From NCBI RefSeq assembly GCF_001044235.1, contig NZ_JYNL01000008.1:637-50182 (forward strand): DNA of 49,546 bases, read 5' to 3'. The notes below the pieces were generated by a model. That model saw only the letters and a program-made list of their open reading frames with translations, was not told where the DNA came from and ran no database searches. Positions 33,505-43,107 of this stretch are shown here, in pieces. The first letter of the stretch is position 1. The number at the start of each line of letters is the position of its first letter. This DNA is from Mycolicibacterium chlorophenolicum. Its GTDB lineage: Bacteria; Actinomycetota; Actinomycetes; Mycobacteriales; Mycobacteriaceae. Position numbers and translations under genes: made by a program.

Positions 33505-34269
33505 GTGACCACAGCTCCCCCTACGAACTCCCCGTCGGTGCGGCCGTGGCGCCGCGTGCTCGTCGTGCTGGCCGTGAGCCAGTTGATCGCGCCGCTGGTG
33601 GTCAGTGCGCTGGCCGGCGACTTCCTGCGCTCGGGCGCCACCAACGAGGCGTTGATCACGCCGGCCGGGTACGCGTTCGCGCTGTGGAGCGTGATCACGC
33701 TGCTGTGCGCGGCGACGGCGCTGGCCGTGTGGCGGTTCGGGTTGGGGTCGTCGTGGGAGACGAGCCTGCTGATCGACGCCTCGGTGGTGTTCGTCGGGTT
33801 CAGCGTCTGGCTCGCGGTGGCCGCGCAGAACTGGCTGTGGGTCACCGTGGCGGTGTTCGCCGTGATGGTCGGTGCGCTTGCCCACATCATGCTGCTGCTG
33901 GTGCGCCGCCGCGGCGATCTGTCTTGCCCGCCGTGGCTGACCACGCTCGCGACCGTCACGTTCGGCCTCTATCTCGGGTGGTCGTCGATCGCGGTGTTCG
34001 CCAATATCGCTGCCGCACTGATTGATTCCGGCGTGTCACCGGACGCCGCGCTGTGGCAGGGGGTGGTGCTGGTCGCGGCGGCGGCCTTCGCGGTGCTGCT
34101 GACGGTGACGCTGCGCGGGACGGTGGGGTATGCGGCCGGGGTGCTGTGGGCGCTGGTGGCGATCACGGTCGGCGCGGCCGGGCGTGACAGCGTGGCGCTC
34201 GCGGTGACGGCGGCAGTGGCCGCGCTGGTGGTCGTCGCGGCGACCGCGTGGACCCGGCGCGTGTCCTAA
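33505..34269 (+). CDS. Membrane protein related to TspO (tryptophan-rich sensory protein)
   Basis: 254 aa with about seven hydrophobic segments, starting at GTG 33505. ITPAGYAFALWSVITL is the conserved patch of the longer TspO-related actinobacterial proteins (usually about 250 aa, versus 160 for classical TspO). Further helices include IDASVVFVGFSVWLAVAAQ and FGLYLGWSSIAVFANI. Function in this subfamily is not known. The ribosome binding site is weak. It converges with the EEP-family gene, overlapping by 4 nt (34266-34269). It follows the thioesterase by 57 nt but has a different composition and may be independent. Confidence 0.75.
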   Translation: MTTAPPTNSPSVRPWRRVLVVLAVSQLIAPLVVSALAGDFLRSGATNEALITPAGYAFALWSVITLLCAATALAVWRFGLGSSWETSLLIDASVVFVGFSVWLAVAAQNWLWVTVAVFAVMVGALAHIMLLLVRRRGDLSCPPWLTTLATVTFGLYLGWSSIAVFANIAAALIDSGVSPDAALWQGVVLVAAAAFAVLLTVTLRGTVGYAAGVLWALVAITVGAAGRDSVALAVTAAVAALVVVAATAWTRRVS

Positions 34270-35147
34270 CGCGCGAACCATTGCCGACGGCCAGGACGGT
34301 CGTCGGCGGTAACCGGTTGAGCCTCGAGTCGGCACAGCACCCCGAAGTGGTCCGACGGGAAGATCCTCGGCAGCGACGGTGCGATCGGCGCGCGGCCGAG
34401 CAGGCCGATGTCCACGGCGTTCCATGCCGGCCCCGTGAGCAGCACCCGATCGAATCTGACCTGGCGGTGTTTGTTCTTCATGTCGTAGCGCATGTGGTTG
34501 ATCGAGGTGTCTTCGGTGAATCCCGATTCGTCCGGCCGCAATTGCGGCCACACGTCCTGATACCGCGGGTCCAGGACGTGGCTCTCGTCGTCGCGCATGT
34601 TGAAGTCGCCCAGTATCACGACATCGCCGTCGTCGCCGAATGCGCGCCACAGACTCGACATCTGGCGGGCTCGCAGCTGTCGCGCCGTCTTTCCGCTCTC
34701 GAGGTGAACGGACACGATCTTGAGATCGCGTCCGTTCACGGTGAACTCACCCGTCAGGTACCCGCGCGACAGGCGGCTGGGCAACCGTGTGTAGGTGCAG
34801 CGTCGCACGGGGAGCCGGGACAACATGAGCATGCCGTAGTTGTGGTCGCCGATCACCGCGGCGCGACGATAGCCCTCCCGTATCCACGGTTGCGCCAGGA
34901 ACACCTCGAGCGCCGGGCGGGTCACCTCCTGGAAGACCATGACGTCCGGGTCTTCCCGGGAGAGCAGCTCGCCGATCGCGCGATGGCGCCGCTCGCGGTG
35001 GAGCTCGTTGAACCAGATGTTGAACGTCGCCACCGTCAGCTGGTGGCATGCGGCCGATCCGTGGTCGGCCAGATCGCGCCACCGATCGGCGTCCGCGTCG
35101 TAGCGCCCGACCGGGACGGTGATGCGCCTGCGGCGGAACAGGTTCAT
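34266..35147 (-). CDS. Endonuclease/exonuclease/phosphatase (EEP) family hydrolase
   Basis: 293 aa. EEP motifs in order are TFNIWFNELH, MVFQEVT (Glu metal ligand), IVSVHLES, VILGDFNMRDD (Asp-Asn), FDRVLLTG and PSDHFGVLC (Asp-His). The metal-dependent phosphodiester cleavage site is therefore complete. Substrate cannot be told: DNA repair nuclease, tyrosyl-DNA phosphodiesterase 2-like and sphingomyelinase-like members share the fold. No signal peptide. ATG 35147 overlaps the MarR stop (ATGA), so both genes are co-expressed under the regulator. Confidence 0.9.
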   Translation of the reverse strand: MNLFRRRRITVPVGRYDADADRWRDLADHGSAACHQLTVATFNIWFNELHRERRHRAIGELLSREDPDVMVFQEVTRPALEVFLAQPWIREGYRRAAVIGDHNYGMLMLSRLPVRRCTYTRLPSRLSRGYLTGEFTVNGRDLKIVSVHLESGKTARQLRARQMSSLWRAFGDDGDVVILGDFNMRDDESHVLDPRYQDVWPQLRPDESGFTEDTSINHMRYDMKNKHRQVRFDRVLLTGPAWNAVDIGLLGRAPIAPSLPRIFPSDHFGVLCRLEAQPVTADDRPGRRQWFAR

Positions 35148-35599
35148 CGCGCGCCCGCGTCGAGTCCGCTTTCCAGCGCACGCAACAGCGACAGCGCCGC
35201 GGCGATGTCGTACTCCTGCCCCGACGCATCGAGTGCATCACCGACCAGCCGCGCCCAGATGGCGCGCAGCCGCGCCAGGTTCTCCTCGGCGAGCCGGGTC
35301 GAACGCAACACGACCTGTCGGCTGTCGCCGGGGTCGGCCGACCGGCGCACCAGTCCTTTGGCCTCGAGGTCGCGCAGTGCGCGGCTGAGGTTGCTGCGTT
35401 GGAGCCCCGTTCCGTCAGCGACGGTGCCCGCGCTGACGTCGGGGTGATGGTCGATGAAGCGCAGCACCGTCACCTCGGTGGCCGACAGTTCGACGACGTC
35501 CGGATCGGCGGCGGCCTGCGACCTGACCGCGCGCGCCACGGCCATCACGACGTCGGCGAGGTCCGCGAGTTGCTCGGCGCGGGACGGGCGGGCTTGCAC
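35144..35599 (-). CDS. MarR-family transcriptional regulator
   Basis: 151 aa. ELSATEVTVLRFIDHHPDVSAGTVADGTGLQRSNLSRALRDLEAKGLVRRSADPGDSRQVVLRST spans the winged helix (about 36-100), flanked by dimerisation helices. GTG 35599 is 6 nt after TAGGGT on the same strand, so the mRNA is probably leaderless. A palindromic operator overlaps the promoter. Divergent from a Bcr/CflA-type exporter and coupled to an EEP hydrolase. It would repress both directions until a drug-like ligand binds (inference from the family). Confidence 0.92.
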   Translation of the reverse strand: MQARPSRAEQLADLADVVMAVARAVRSQAAADPDVVELSATEVTVLRFIDHHPDVSAGTVADGTGLQRSNLSRALRDLEAKGLVRRSADPGDSRQVVLRSTRLAEENLARLRAIWARLVGDALDASGQEYDIAAALSLLRALESGLDAGAR

Positions 35600-35605
35600 G
35601 ATCCC

Positions 35606-35637
35606 ACCCTACCTGATAGTTATGTAGTGATAACTAT
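35606..35637. promoter_or_regulatory. MarR operator and divergent promoter
   Basis: ATAGTTAT (35616-35623) and ATAACTAT (35630-35637) are an exact inverted repeat with a 6-nt spacer. On the minus strand TAGGGT (35611-35606) fits a -10 hexamer 6 nt before the MarR GTG, so a bound repressor would cover the promoter. It is the only AT-rich patch in this area. Confidence 0.65.
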
Positions 35638-35664
35638 TTGTTGATAACCATCTTGGGAGATTCC

Positions 35665-36876
35665 ATGACCGCCACCGTCGACACGACGGCGCGCCGGGAC
35701 TCGGCGCCGCAGATCACCCTGGGGCTGCTCGTCACACTGGCGCTGCTGTCGGCCGTCGCGCCGTTCGCCACCGACCTCTATCTGCCCGCGTTTCCGCAGA
35801 TGGTCGACGATCTGCACACCTCTGCGACCAGCGTGCAGCTGACGCTGACCGCGTTCCTGCTCGGCCTCGCGGCCGGCCAGCTGGTGTTCGGTCCGCTCTC
35901 GGATCGCTACGGGCGGGTCAGGCCGCTGGTCATCGGTGCCGTGGTGTGCGTGCTCGCCAGCGTGGTCGCCGTCCTCGCCCCCACCATCGAGGTGCTGGTC
36001 GCCGCGCGGCTCGCGCAGGGCCTCACCGGTGCGGCGGGCATGGTGATCGGTCGCGCCATCATCTCCGACCTCGCGACCGGCCGCGCCGCGGCGCGCGCGT
36101 TCAGCCTGATGATGATCGTCGGCGGTATCGCGCCGATCGCGGCGCCGCTGGCGGGTGGCTTCCTGGTGCAGCCGCTCGGGTGGCGTGGTGCGCTCGCGGT
36201 GATCCTGGCGCTCGTCGTCGCCATGCTCGTCGCCGCGCTCGTGGTGATCCGCGAGACCCACACCGAGGAACGTCGCGCCGCGCTGCGCGCCGACAAGGCC
36301 ACCAAGGGCTCACCGCTGAAGGACCTGACCCGGCGCGCCTACCTCGGCCATCTGGTGGCGTTCGGGTTCGCGTTCGCGGTGATGATGGCCTACATCTCGG
36401 CGTCGCCGTTCGTCTACCAGACCATGATGGGCCTCAGCTCCGCGCAGTACGGAGCGATGTTCGGCGTCAACGCTTTCGGGCTGCTGTTGATGAGCGCGAC
36501 GAGCGCTCGGCTCACAGCGCGTGTCGAGCCGCGCCGGCTGGCCGGCGCCGGCCTGCTGCTCATCCTTCTGGCCAGCATCGCGGTGCTGACGATCGCGGTC
36601 GCGGGCGTTCCTGCGGGCTGGCTCGCGCTGCCGCTGTTCTTCGCGGTCGCGGGCATGGGCCTGATCTTCGGCAACACCACCGCGCTGGCGCTCTCGGCCG
36701 CGCCCCGGGCCGCGGGCACCGCGTCGGCTCTGCTCGGTGCCACGCAGTTCGGGCTCGCGGCCGTGGTGTCGCCGCTGGTCGGTCTCGCTGGAGAGCACAC
36801 CGCGACACCGCTGGGCATCGTGATGGTGTGCGCGGCGGCGATGGCCGGCCTCGGCTTCCTCACCGCCCGCCCCTGA
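35665..36876 (+). CDS. Bcr/CflA-type MFS drug exporter
   Basis: 403 aa with 12 predicted membrane helices. The hallmark TDLYLPAFPQMVDDL follows helix 1, GQLVFGPLSDRYGRVRPL is the MFS loop 2-3 motif, and GAAGMVIGRAIISDL belongs to helix 5. ATG 35665 has GGGAGA 6 nt upstream; an upstream in-frame start at 35638 would lie inside the operator region. It is a proton-driven exporter of small toxic molecules by family. Divergent from MarR, with the operator between them. Terminated by the inverted repeat at 36881. Confidence 0.92.
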   Translation: MTATVDTTARRDSAPQITLGLLVTLALLSAVAPFATDLYLPAFPQMVDDLHTSATSVQLTLTAFLLGLAAGQLVFGPLSDRYGRVRPLVIGAVVCVLASVVAVLAPTIEVLVAARLAQGLTGAAGMVIGRAIISDLATGRAAARAFSLMMIVGGIAPIAAPLAGGFLVQPLGWRGALAVILALVVAMLVAALVVIRETHTEERRAALRADKATKGSPLKDLTRRAYLGHLVAFGFAFAVMMAYISASPFVYQTMMGLSSAQYGAMFGVNAFGLLLMSATSARLTARVEPRRLAGAGLLLILLASIAVLTIAVAGVPAGWLALPLFFAVAGMGLIFGNTTALALSAAPRAAGTASALLGATQFGLAAVVSPLVGLAGEHTATPLGIVMVCAAAMAGLGFLTARP

Positions 36877-36880
36877 CCGC

Positions 36881-36935
36881 GAAACTGTATTCCACGCGCC
36901 GAAATCCGCGAAAACGCCGCGTGGAATACAGTTTC
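36881..36935. terminator. Long perfect inverted repeat after the exporter gene
   Basis: The 18-nt arm at 36881-36898 (starting GAAACTGTATTCC) and the arm at 36918-36935 are exact reverse complements around a 19-nt loop. It begins 5 nt after the exporter stop and 50 nt before the next gene on the same strand. No U-tract follows. Confidence 0.65.
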
Positions 36936-36984
36936 GGCGGAAAAGCGTTGGCATCACACGGCACCGCTGTGCCACGCTCGCGGC

Positions 36985-37665
36985 GTGGTCGACCTCGAAG
37001 CCTTCGACACCCACGGCTACCTCACGCTCGAGCAGGCCGCGCCGCGCGCCGTCGCCGACGAGGCCCGTGAGCTGCTCTGGCGACAGCTCGGCGTCTCGCC
37101 GGACCCGGCGACCTGGACCCAACCGGTGATGTGGACCGCCGACCTGACCGGTGAGGGCCCGTTCGGCGAACTCGCCCGCAGCCCGGTACTGGCCGACGCA
37201 CTCGACGCGATCTGCGGCGAGGGCGGCTGGCTGCCCCGCGGCGCGCTCGGCAACATCCCGGTCCGCTTTCCGGTGCAGCCGCCCGCCGACGACCGCGGCT
37301 GGCACATCGACCTCAACACCCCCGGCGAGGACGGCGCCTGGTTCGTGACGAACCGCCCGCAGACGCTGCTGGTGCTGACGTTGCTCTCGGAGGTGACGAT
37401 CGACGACGCGCCGACCCGGATCCGGGCCGGATCGCAACGCGACACCGCCCGGGTGCTCGGCGACGAGCCGCTGGACGCCGTGCAGGCGGGCGCGCTCCTC
37501 GACGCGGCCAGCGCATCGCGGCCGGTGCATCACGCCACCGGCGCGCCCGGCGACATGTTCGTCCTGCACCCGTTCACCGTGCACGCCGCCGACGAACACC
37601 GCGGCAGCACACCACGATTCATGTCGCAGGCGCCGGTGCTGCTGACCCGCCCCCTCACCACCTGA
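36985..37665 (+). CDS. Phytanoyl-CoA dioxygenase (PhyH) family protein
   Basis: 226 aa. The Fe(II) ligands are visible: His107 and Asp109 in GWHIDLNTPG, His200 in VLHPFTVHAADEHRG, and the 2-oxoglutarate-binding Arg211 in TPRFMSQ. It is shorter than human PhyH but typical of bacterial members. The start is GTG 36985, with no strong ribosome binding site. It stands alone between two terminator-like or short gaps. Substrate unknown; family members hydroxylate a wide range of small molecules and CoA esters. Confidence 0.85.
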   Translation: MVDLEAFDTHGYLTLEQAAPRAVADEARELLWRQLGVSPDPATWTQPVMWTADLTGEGPFGELARSPVLADALDAICGEGGWLPRGALGNIPVRFPVQPPADDRGWHIDLNTPGEDGAWFVTNRPQTLLVLTLLSEVTIDDAPTRIRAGSQRDTARVLGDEPLDAVQAGALLDAASASRPVHHATGAPGDMFVLHPFTVHAADEHRGSTPRFMSQAPVLLTRPLTT

Positions 37666-37679
37666 CAACAGCTCGGTAA

Positions 37680-39643
<1,964 letters not shown>

Positions 39644-39670
39644 CGTCGCAGATTCGCGGGTGCCGCGGGC

Positions 39671-40078
39671 TCACTTCGAGTAATCGGTGCTCAGCCAGCG
39701 TTGCGGACGCATGCGGATGACGACCGACGTGGACGTCAGGTTCTCGTCGGTGAATTGATTGCCGGCCTCCTCGCCGAGATAGCGCACCGCGAGGGCACGC
39801 ACCTCGGCGTCCTCGGCGGGTCCGATACCGGTGACGTCGCCTTCGGCGGAGACGTACCGGTACGGCGGCTGCTCGTCCTGCACAGTCAGCGAGAACCGGC
39901 CCGCGTCGCGAATCAGCTTGTGTTTCACCGAATCCGCCTCGGTCCAGAGAAGCACGTCGCCGCCGGGCCGGTAGCCGTACCAGATCGGCACCGCCAGCGG
40001 CGCCCGACCGGGCCGTTCGACCGCCACGACGCCGACGTGCACGTCGGCCAGGTACTGCTCTCGTTCGGTGCTGCTCAT
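39671..40078 (-). CDS. Pyridoxamine 5'-phosphate oxidase-fold flavin/F420 protein
   Basis: 135 aa. YLADVHVGVVAVERPGRAPLAVPIWYGYRPGGDVLLWT is the split-barrel opening, then KLIRDAGRFSLTVQDEQPPYRYVSAEGDV and a C-terminal RMRPQRWLSTDYSK. This is the small PNPOx/FDOR family, whose mycobacterial members bind FMN or F420. ATG 40078 is preceded by GGGGA; two upstream in-frame Met codons exist. Followed upstream on the same strand by a deazaflavin-dependent nitroreductase, so the two may share a cofactor and promoter. Confidence 0.82.
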   Translation of the reverse strand: MSSTEREQYLADVHVGVVAVERPGRAPLAVPIWYGYRPGGDVLLWTEADSVKHKLIRDAGRFSLTVQDEQPPYRYVSAEGDVTGIGPAEDAEVRALAVRYLGEEAGNQFTDENLTSTSVVIRMRPQRWLSTDYSK

Positions 40079-40124
40079 CGTCCCCATGGCCGTGCCAACG
40101 GCTGCGACGGCCGTCACATTCCCG

Positions 40125-40556
40125 TCAGCCGGCGGGCACCAGTTCGAAGATCGGGATGACGCGGTCGGTGCGTTTCTCGTAGTCGCCGAAGCCGGGCGCC
40201 TGCTCGACGACCCTGCGGTAGATGCGGTCGCGTTCCTCGCGCGGCAGCTCGCGGGCGGTCACCGGCCGCGGCGGATCCGTGCCGATCTCCACGACCGCAT
40301 TCGGATGTGCCCGAATGTTGAACGCCCAGGCGGGGTCTCGATCCCGGCCCGCTGCCGACCCGACGACGTAGATCGCCCCGTCGAAATCGAAGTAGGCGAT
40401 CGGGTTGATGCGTTGCTCGCCGCTCTTGGCGCCGGTCGAGGTCAACAGCAGCAGCGGGAAGCCCTCGAACTGGCCCCCCACCTTCCCGCCGTTGGCGCGG
40501 AACTCGTCGATGTTGCGCTGGTTGAAATCGCGCTCTTCGTCCATCTGGTCGGCCAC
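40125..40556 (-). CDS. Deazaflavin (F420)-dependent nitroreductase family protein (Ddn-like)
   Basis: 143 aa. FRANGGKVGGQFEGFPLLLLTSTGAKSGEQRINPIAYF is the F420-binding Ddn signature, followed by DPAWAFNIRAHPNAVVEIG and ELPREERDRIY. The start may be GTG 40556 or ATG 40544; neither has a good ribosome binding site. In this family F420H2 reduces quinones, nitro groups or enones; the physiological substrate is not known. Divergent from the acetamidase homologue, with 48 nt between starts. Confidence 0.88.
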   Translation of the reverse strand: MADQMDEERDFNQRNIDEFRANGGKVGGQFEGFPLLLLTSTGAKSGEQRINPIAYFDFDGAIYVVGSAAGRDRDPAWAFNIRAHPNAVVEIGTDPPRPVTARELPREERDRIYRRVVEQAPGFGDYEKRTDRVIPIFELVPAG

Positions 40557-40604
40557 ACGCTCATGGTATGGCGGCAGACGCTGCGCCGGACGAGGATGGC
40601 GGGC

Positions 40605-41618
40605 ATGGATCACGTCACCTTCATCCCGACGACCGAGCAGATGGCCTACACGTTCGGCGGCGCGGCTCCCGTCCTACGGATCACGCCGCCGACGGTGCTG
40701 ACGCTGTGGACCGAGGACGCGTACGGCGGACGCATCACGAGCGCCGCGGATGTCGCGACCACGGCGCTGGACACCGAGGATCTCAACCCGCAGACCGGGC
40801 CGTTCTGGATCGAGGGCGCCGAGCCCGGGGACACCCTGGTCGTCCACCTGGTCGACCTGACGCCCGCACGCACCTGGGGCGCGTCCACGCTGATCCCGTT
40901 CTTCGGCGGGCTGACCAGCGTGCCGGTCAGCCCGACGCTGCAGGATCCGCTGCCCGAACGCACCTACATCTACGAATACGATTCCGCCACCGACACCGTG
41001 GCGTTCTCCGCGCACGGCAGCGACTTCGAGCTCGCGCTGCCCGCCAACCCGATGCTGGGCACCGTCGGCGTCGCACCCGCGCACCGTGAGGTGCGGACCT
41101 CGCTGGTGCCCGACGTGTTCGGCGGCAATATGGACACCCCGGAGATGACGGCGGGCGCGACCTGTTATCTGCGGGTCAACGTGCCGGGCGCGCTGTTCTC
41201 CCTCGGCGACGGGCACTACCGGCAGGGCGAGGGCGAGTCCTGCGGCACCGCGGTCGAGGGCGCGATGAACGTGACCGCGATCGTGGGGCTGGTCAAGGGC
41301 GGTGGTCCGGCGTGGCCGCGGCTGGAGACCGACACGCACCTGATGTGTGTGGGATCGGGCCGTCCGCTGGAGGAGGCGTGGCGCGCCGCGCAGGTGGAGA
41401 TGATCACCTGGCTGGGTGAGCTCTACGGCCTCGACCGTCTGGACGCCTATCAGCTGCTGACCCAGATCTCGCTCGCACCGATCGCCAACGTGGTCGACAC
41501 GAACTACAGTTCGGTGACCAAGATCGACAAGCGGCTGCTGCCGGCGGCCTCCGCCTTCGGTGGCGTTCATGCCGAGATGCGTTCGGCAGCAGCATCTTTC
41601 GGAACCATCACTTACTAG
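40605..41618 (+). CDS. Acetamidase/formamidase family amidohydrolase
   Basis: 337 aa. FWIEGAEPGDTLVVHLVDL, WGASTLIPFFGG, GNMDTPEMTAGATCYLRVNVPGALFSLGDGHYRQGEGE and GTAVEGAMNVT are the FmdA_AmdA signatures, with the metal-binding Gly-Asp-Gly-His turn. The enzyme releases ammonia from short amides by family. GAGGA lies 9 nt before the ATG. Followed by an SDR 13 nt downstream on the same strand. A separate nitrilase-amidohydrolase operon lies 1.5 kb away, so this section is rich in amide chemistry. Confidence 0.88.
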   Translation: MDHVTFIPTTEQMAYTFGGAAPVLRITPPTVLTLWTEDAYGGRITSAADVATTALDTEDLNPQTGPFWIEGAEPGDTLVVHLVDLTPARTWGASTLIPFFGGLTSVPVSPTLQDPLPERTYIYEYDSATDTVAFSAHGSDFELALPANPMLGTVGVAPAHREVRTSLVPDVFGGNMDTPEMTAGATCYLRVNVPGALFSLGDGHYRQGEGESCGTAVEGAMNVTAIVGLVKGGGPAWPRLETDTHLMCVGSGRPLEEAWRAAQVEMITWLGELYGLDRLDAYQLLTQISLAPIANVVDTNYSSVTKIDKRLLPAASAFGGVHAEMRSAAASFGTITY

Positions 41619-41631
41619 AGGGAGAACGCGC

Positions 41632-42393
41632 ATGGATCTCGGCCTGACGGGGAAGCGTTTCGCGGTCACCGGCGGAACCCGTGGCATCGGCCGTGCGGTC
41701 GTGGAAGGCCTGCTCGCCGAGGGCGCCATGGTCGCCTACTGTGCGCGCACGCCCGAAGCGGTCGCCGAGACGCAGAAGGAACTGGTCGCCGACGGCGCCA
41801 GTGCGCAGGGTTCGGTGGTGGACGTCGGGGATGCGGCGGCGCTGACCGCGTGGGTACAGGCCACGGCCGAGGCGTTCGGCGGGCTCGACGGCGTGGTCGC
41901 GAACGTCAGCGCGCTGGCGATCCCGGAGTCGACGGAGAACTGGCGGGCCTCGTTCGAGGTCGACCTGATGGGCACGATCGGGCTCGTCGACGCGGCGCTG
42001 CCGCATCTGATGGCGTCGAAAGCCGGTTCGATCGTGACGATTTCGAGTGTGTCGGGCCGCGAGGTCGATTTCGCGGCAGGCCCGTACGGGACGATGAAGG
42101 CCGCGATCATCCACTACACCCAGGGGATGGCGCACAAGCTGGCCGCGCAGGGCATCCGGGCCAACACCGTCAGCCCCGGCAACACCTACTTCCCCGGCGG
42201 GGTGTGGCCGACCATCGAGGCCGAGAACCCCGCGTTGTTCGCCGAGGCGCTCGCGCTGAACCCGACCGGCCGGATGGCCACGCCGCAGGAGATCGCCAAC
42301 GCCGTGGTGTTCCTCAGCAGCGCCGCAGCCAGTTTCATCACCGGAGCCAACCTCGTGGTCGACGGGGCGCTCACCCGCGGCGTGCAGTTGTGA
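41632..42393 (+). CDS. Short-chain dehydrogenase/reductase
   Basis: 253 aa. TGGTRGIG near residue 13, the NNAG position reads ANVSA, a serine in ISSVSG, YGTMK active site, and FITGANLVVDGALTRG at the end. GAGGGAGA precedes the ATG. It forms a unit with the acetamidase homologue. Its TGA stop lies in the left arm of a 24-bp inverted repeat, and the convergent TetR gene stops in the right arm. Confidence 0.92.
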   Translation: MDLGLTGKRFAVTGGTRGIGRAVVEGLLAEGAMVAYCARTPEAVAETQKELVADGASAQGSVVDVGDAAALTAWVQATAEAFGGLDGVVANVSALAIPESTENWRASFEVDLMGTIGLVDAALPHLMASKAGSIVTISSVSGREVDFAAGPYGTMKAAIIHYTQGMAHKLAAQGIRANTVSPGNTYFPGGVWPTIEAENPALFAEALALNPTGRMATPQEIANAVVFLSSAAASFITGANLVVDGALTRGVQL

Positions 42394-42442
42394 TTTCGGC
42401 GTCGTTGGTCGCGCCTACCGCGACCAACGACGCCGAAATCAC
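42390..42442. terminator. 24-bp perfect inverted repeat holding both stop codons
   Basis: The arm at 42390-42413 (starting GTGATTTCGGCG) and the arm at 42419-42442 are exact reverse complements with a 5-nt loop, CCTAC. The TGA of the SDR (42391-42393) and the TGA of the TetR gene (minus strand, 42441-42439) lie at mirror positions in the two arms. A likely bidirectional terminator without U-tract. Confidence 0.75.
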
Positions 42443-43035
42443 GCCAGGCCCCGCAGCAGCACCGCCAGCCCCCACTCGAAGGCGTCGTCGGCGCGCTGCG
42501 GTTTGGGCGATCCGGTCTCGAGTGCGGCGGCCAGTTCCGGGCCGACTTCGGGCCGGGCGCGCCACGGCTGATCGGGAGCGGCGACGTCGAGCGCGGCCCC
42601 CAGCACGAACGAGTCCATCAGCGTGATCGCCCTCAGCGTGTCGGCGGGATCGAAGCCGGCCCGCGTGAGCGTGGTCGCCAGTGCGTTGTACATCGTCATC
42701 GCCTGCGGGCTGTTGACGGCGTACTCGGTCAGCAGCGGGATCAGCTGCGGGTAGCGCGCGAAGCTGCGCCGGTAGGACCGCAGGATGTCGGCGACGACGT
42801 CGCGCCACGGCCGGGCCGGATCGTCAGCCGGGAGTTCGACCTCCGACATCGCCCTCTCCCGCAGCAACTCGACGACGTCATCGCGGCCGGCGACGTGGTT
42901 GTAGAGCGATGACGGCTGCACCCGCAGCTTGCGCGCGACCCCGGCGATGGTGAACCCGCCGGTGGCGACCACCAGGTCCAGCGCGGCCTCGGCGATCCGG
43001 TCGGTCGACAGCAGCGGCGTGCGGGGTCGGCCCAC
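42439..43035 (-). CDS. TetR-family transcriptional regulator
   Basis: 198 aa. The helix-turn-helix FTIAGVARKLRVQPSSLYNHVAGRDDVVELL covers about residues 28-58, and a C-terminal ligand domain (TetR_C-like) runs to the end. GTG 43035 is preceded by AGGAGAGG. Divergent from the nitrilase-family operon with a palindrome between, so it is the likely repressor of that operon, with an amine or amide as inducer (inference). Confidence 0.92.
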   Translation of the reverse strand: MGRPRTPLLSTDRIAEAALDLVVATGGFTIAGVARKLRVQPSSLYNHVAGRDDVVELLRERAMSEVELPADDPARPWRDVVADILRSYRRSFARYPQLIPLLTEYAVNSPQAMTMYNALATTLTRAGFDPADTLRAITLMDSFVLGAALDVAAPDQPWRARPEVGPELAAALETGSPKPQRADDAFEWGLAVLLRGLA

Positions 43036-43078
43036 GGAAACCTCTCCTCTTGCGCGGTTCGGTGACTCAGTTCACAAT

Positions 43079-43097
43079 AAACGAACTTCATTCGTTT
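43079..43097. promoter_or_regulatory. TetR operator in the divergent promoter
   Basis: AAACGAA (43079-43085) and TTCGTTT (43091-43097) are an exact inverted repeat with a 5-nt spacer, 43 nt upstream of the TetR start and 10 nt before the nitrilase start. A bound repressor would block the ribosome binding site AGGAG at 43099-43103 or the transcription start. Confidence 0.6.
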
Positions 43098-43107
43098 TAG
43101 GAGCGTG

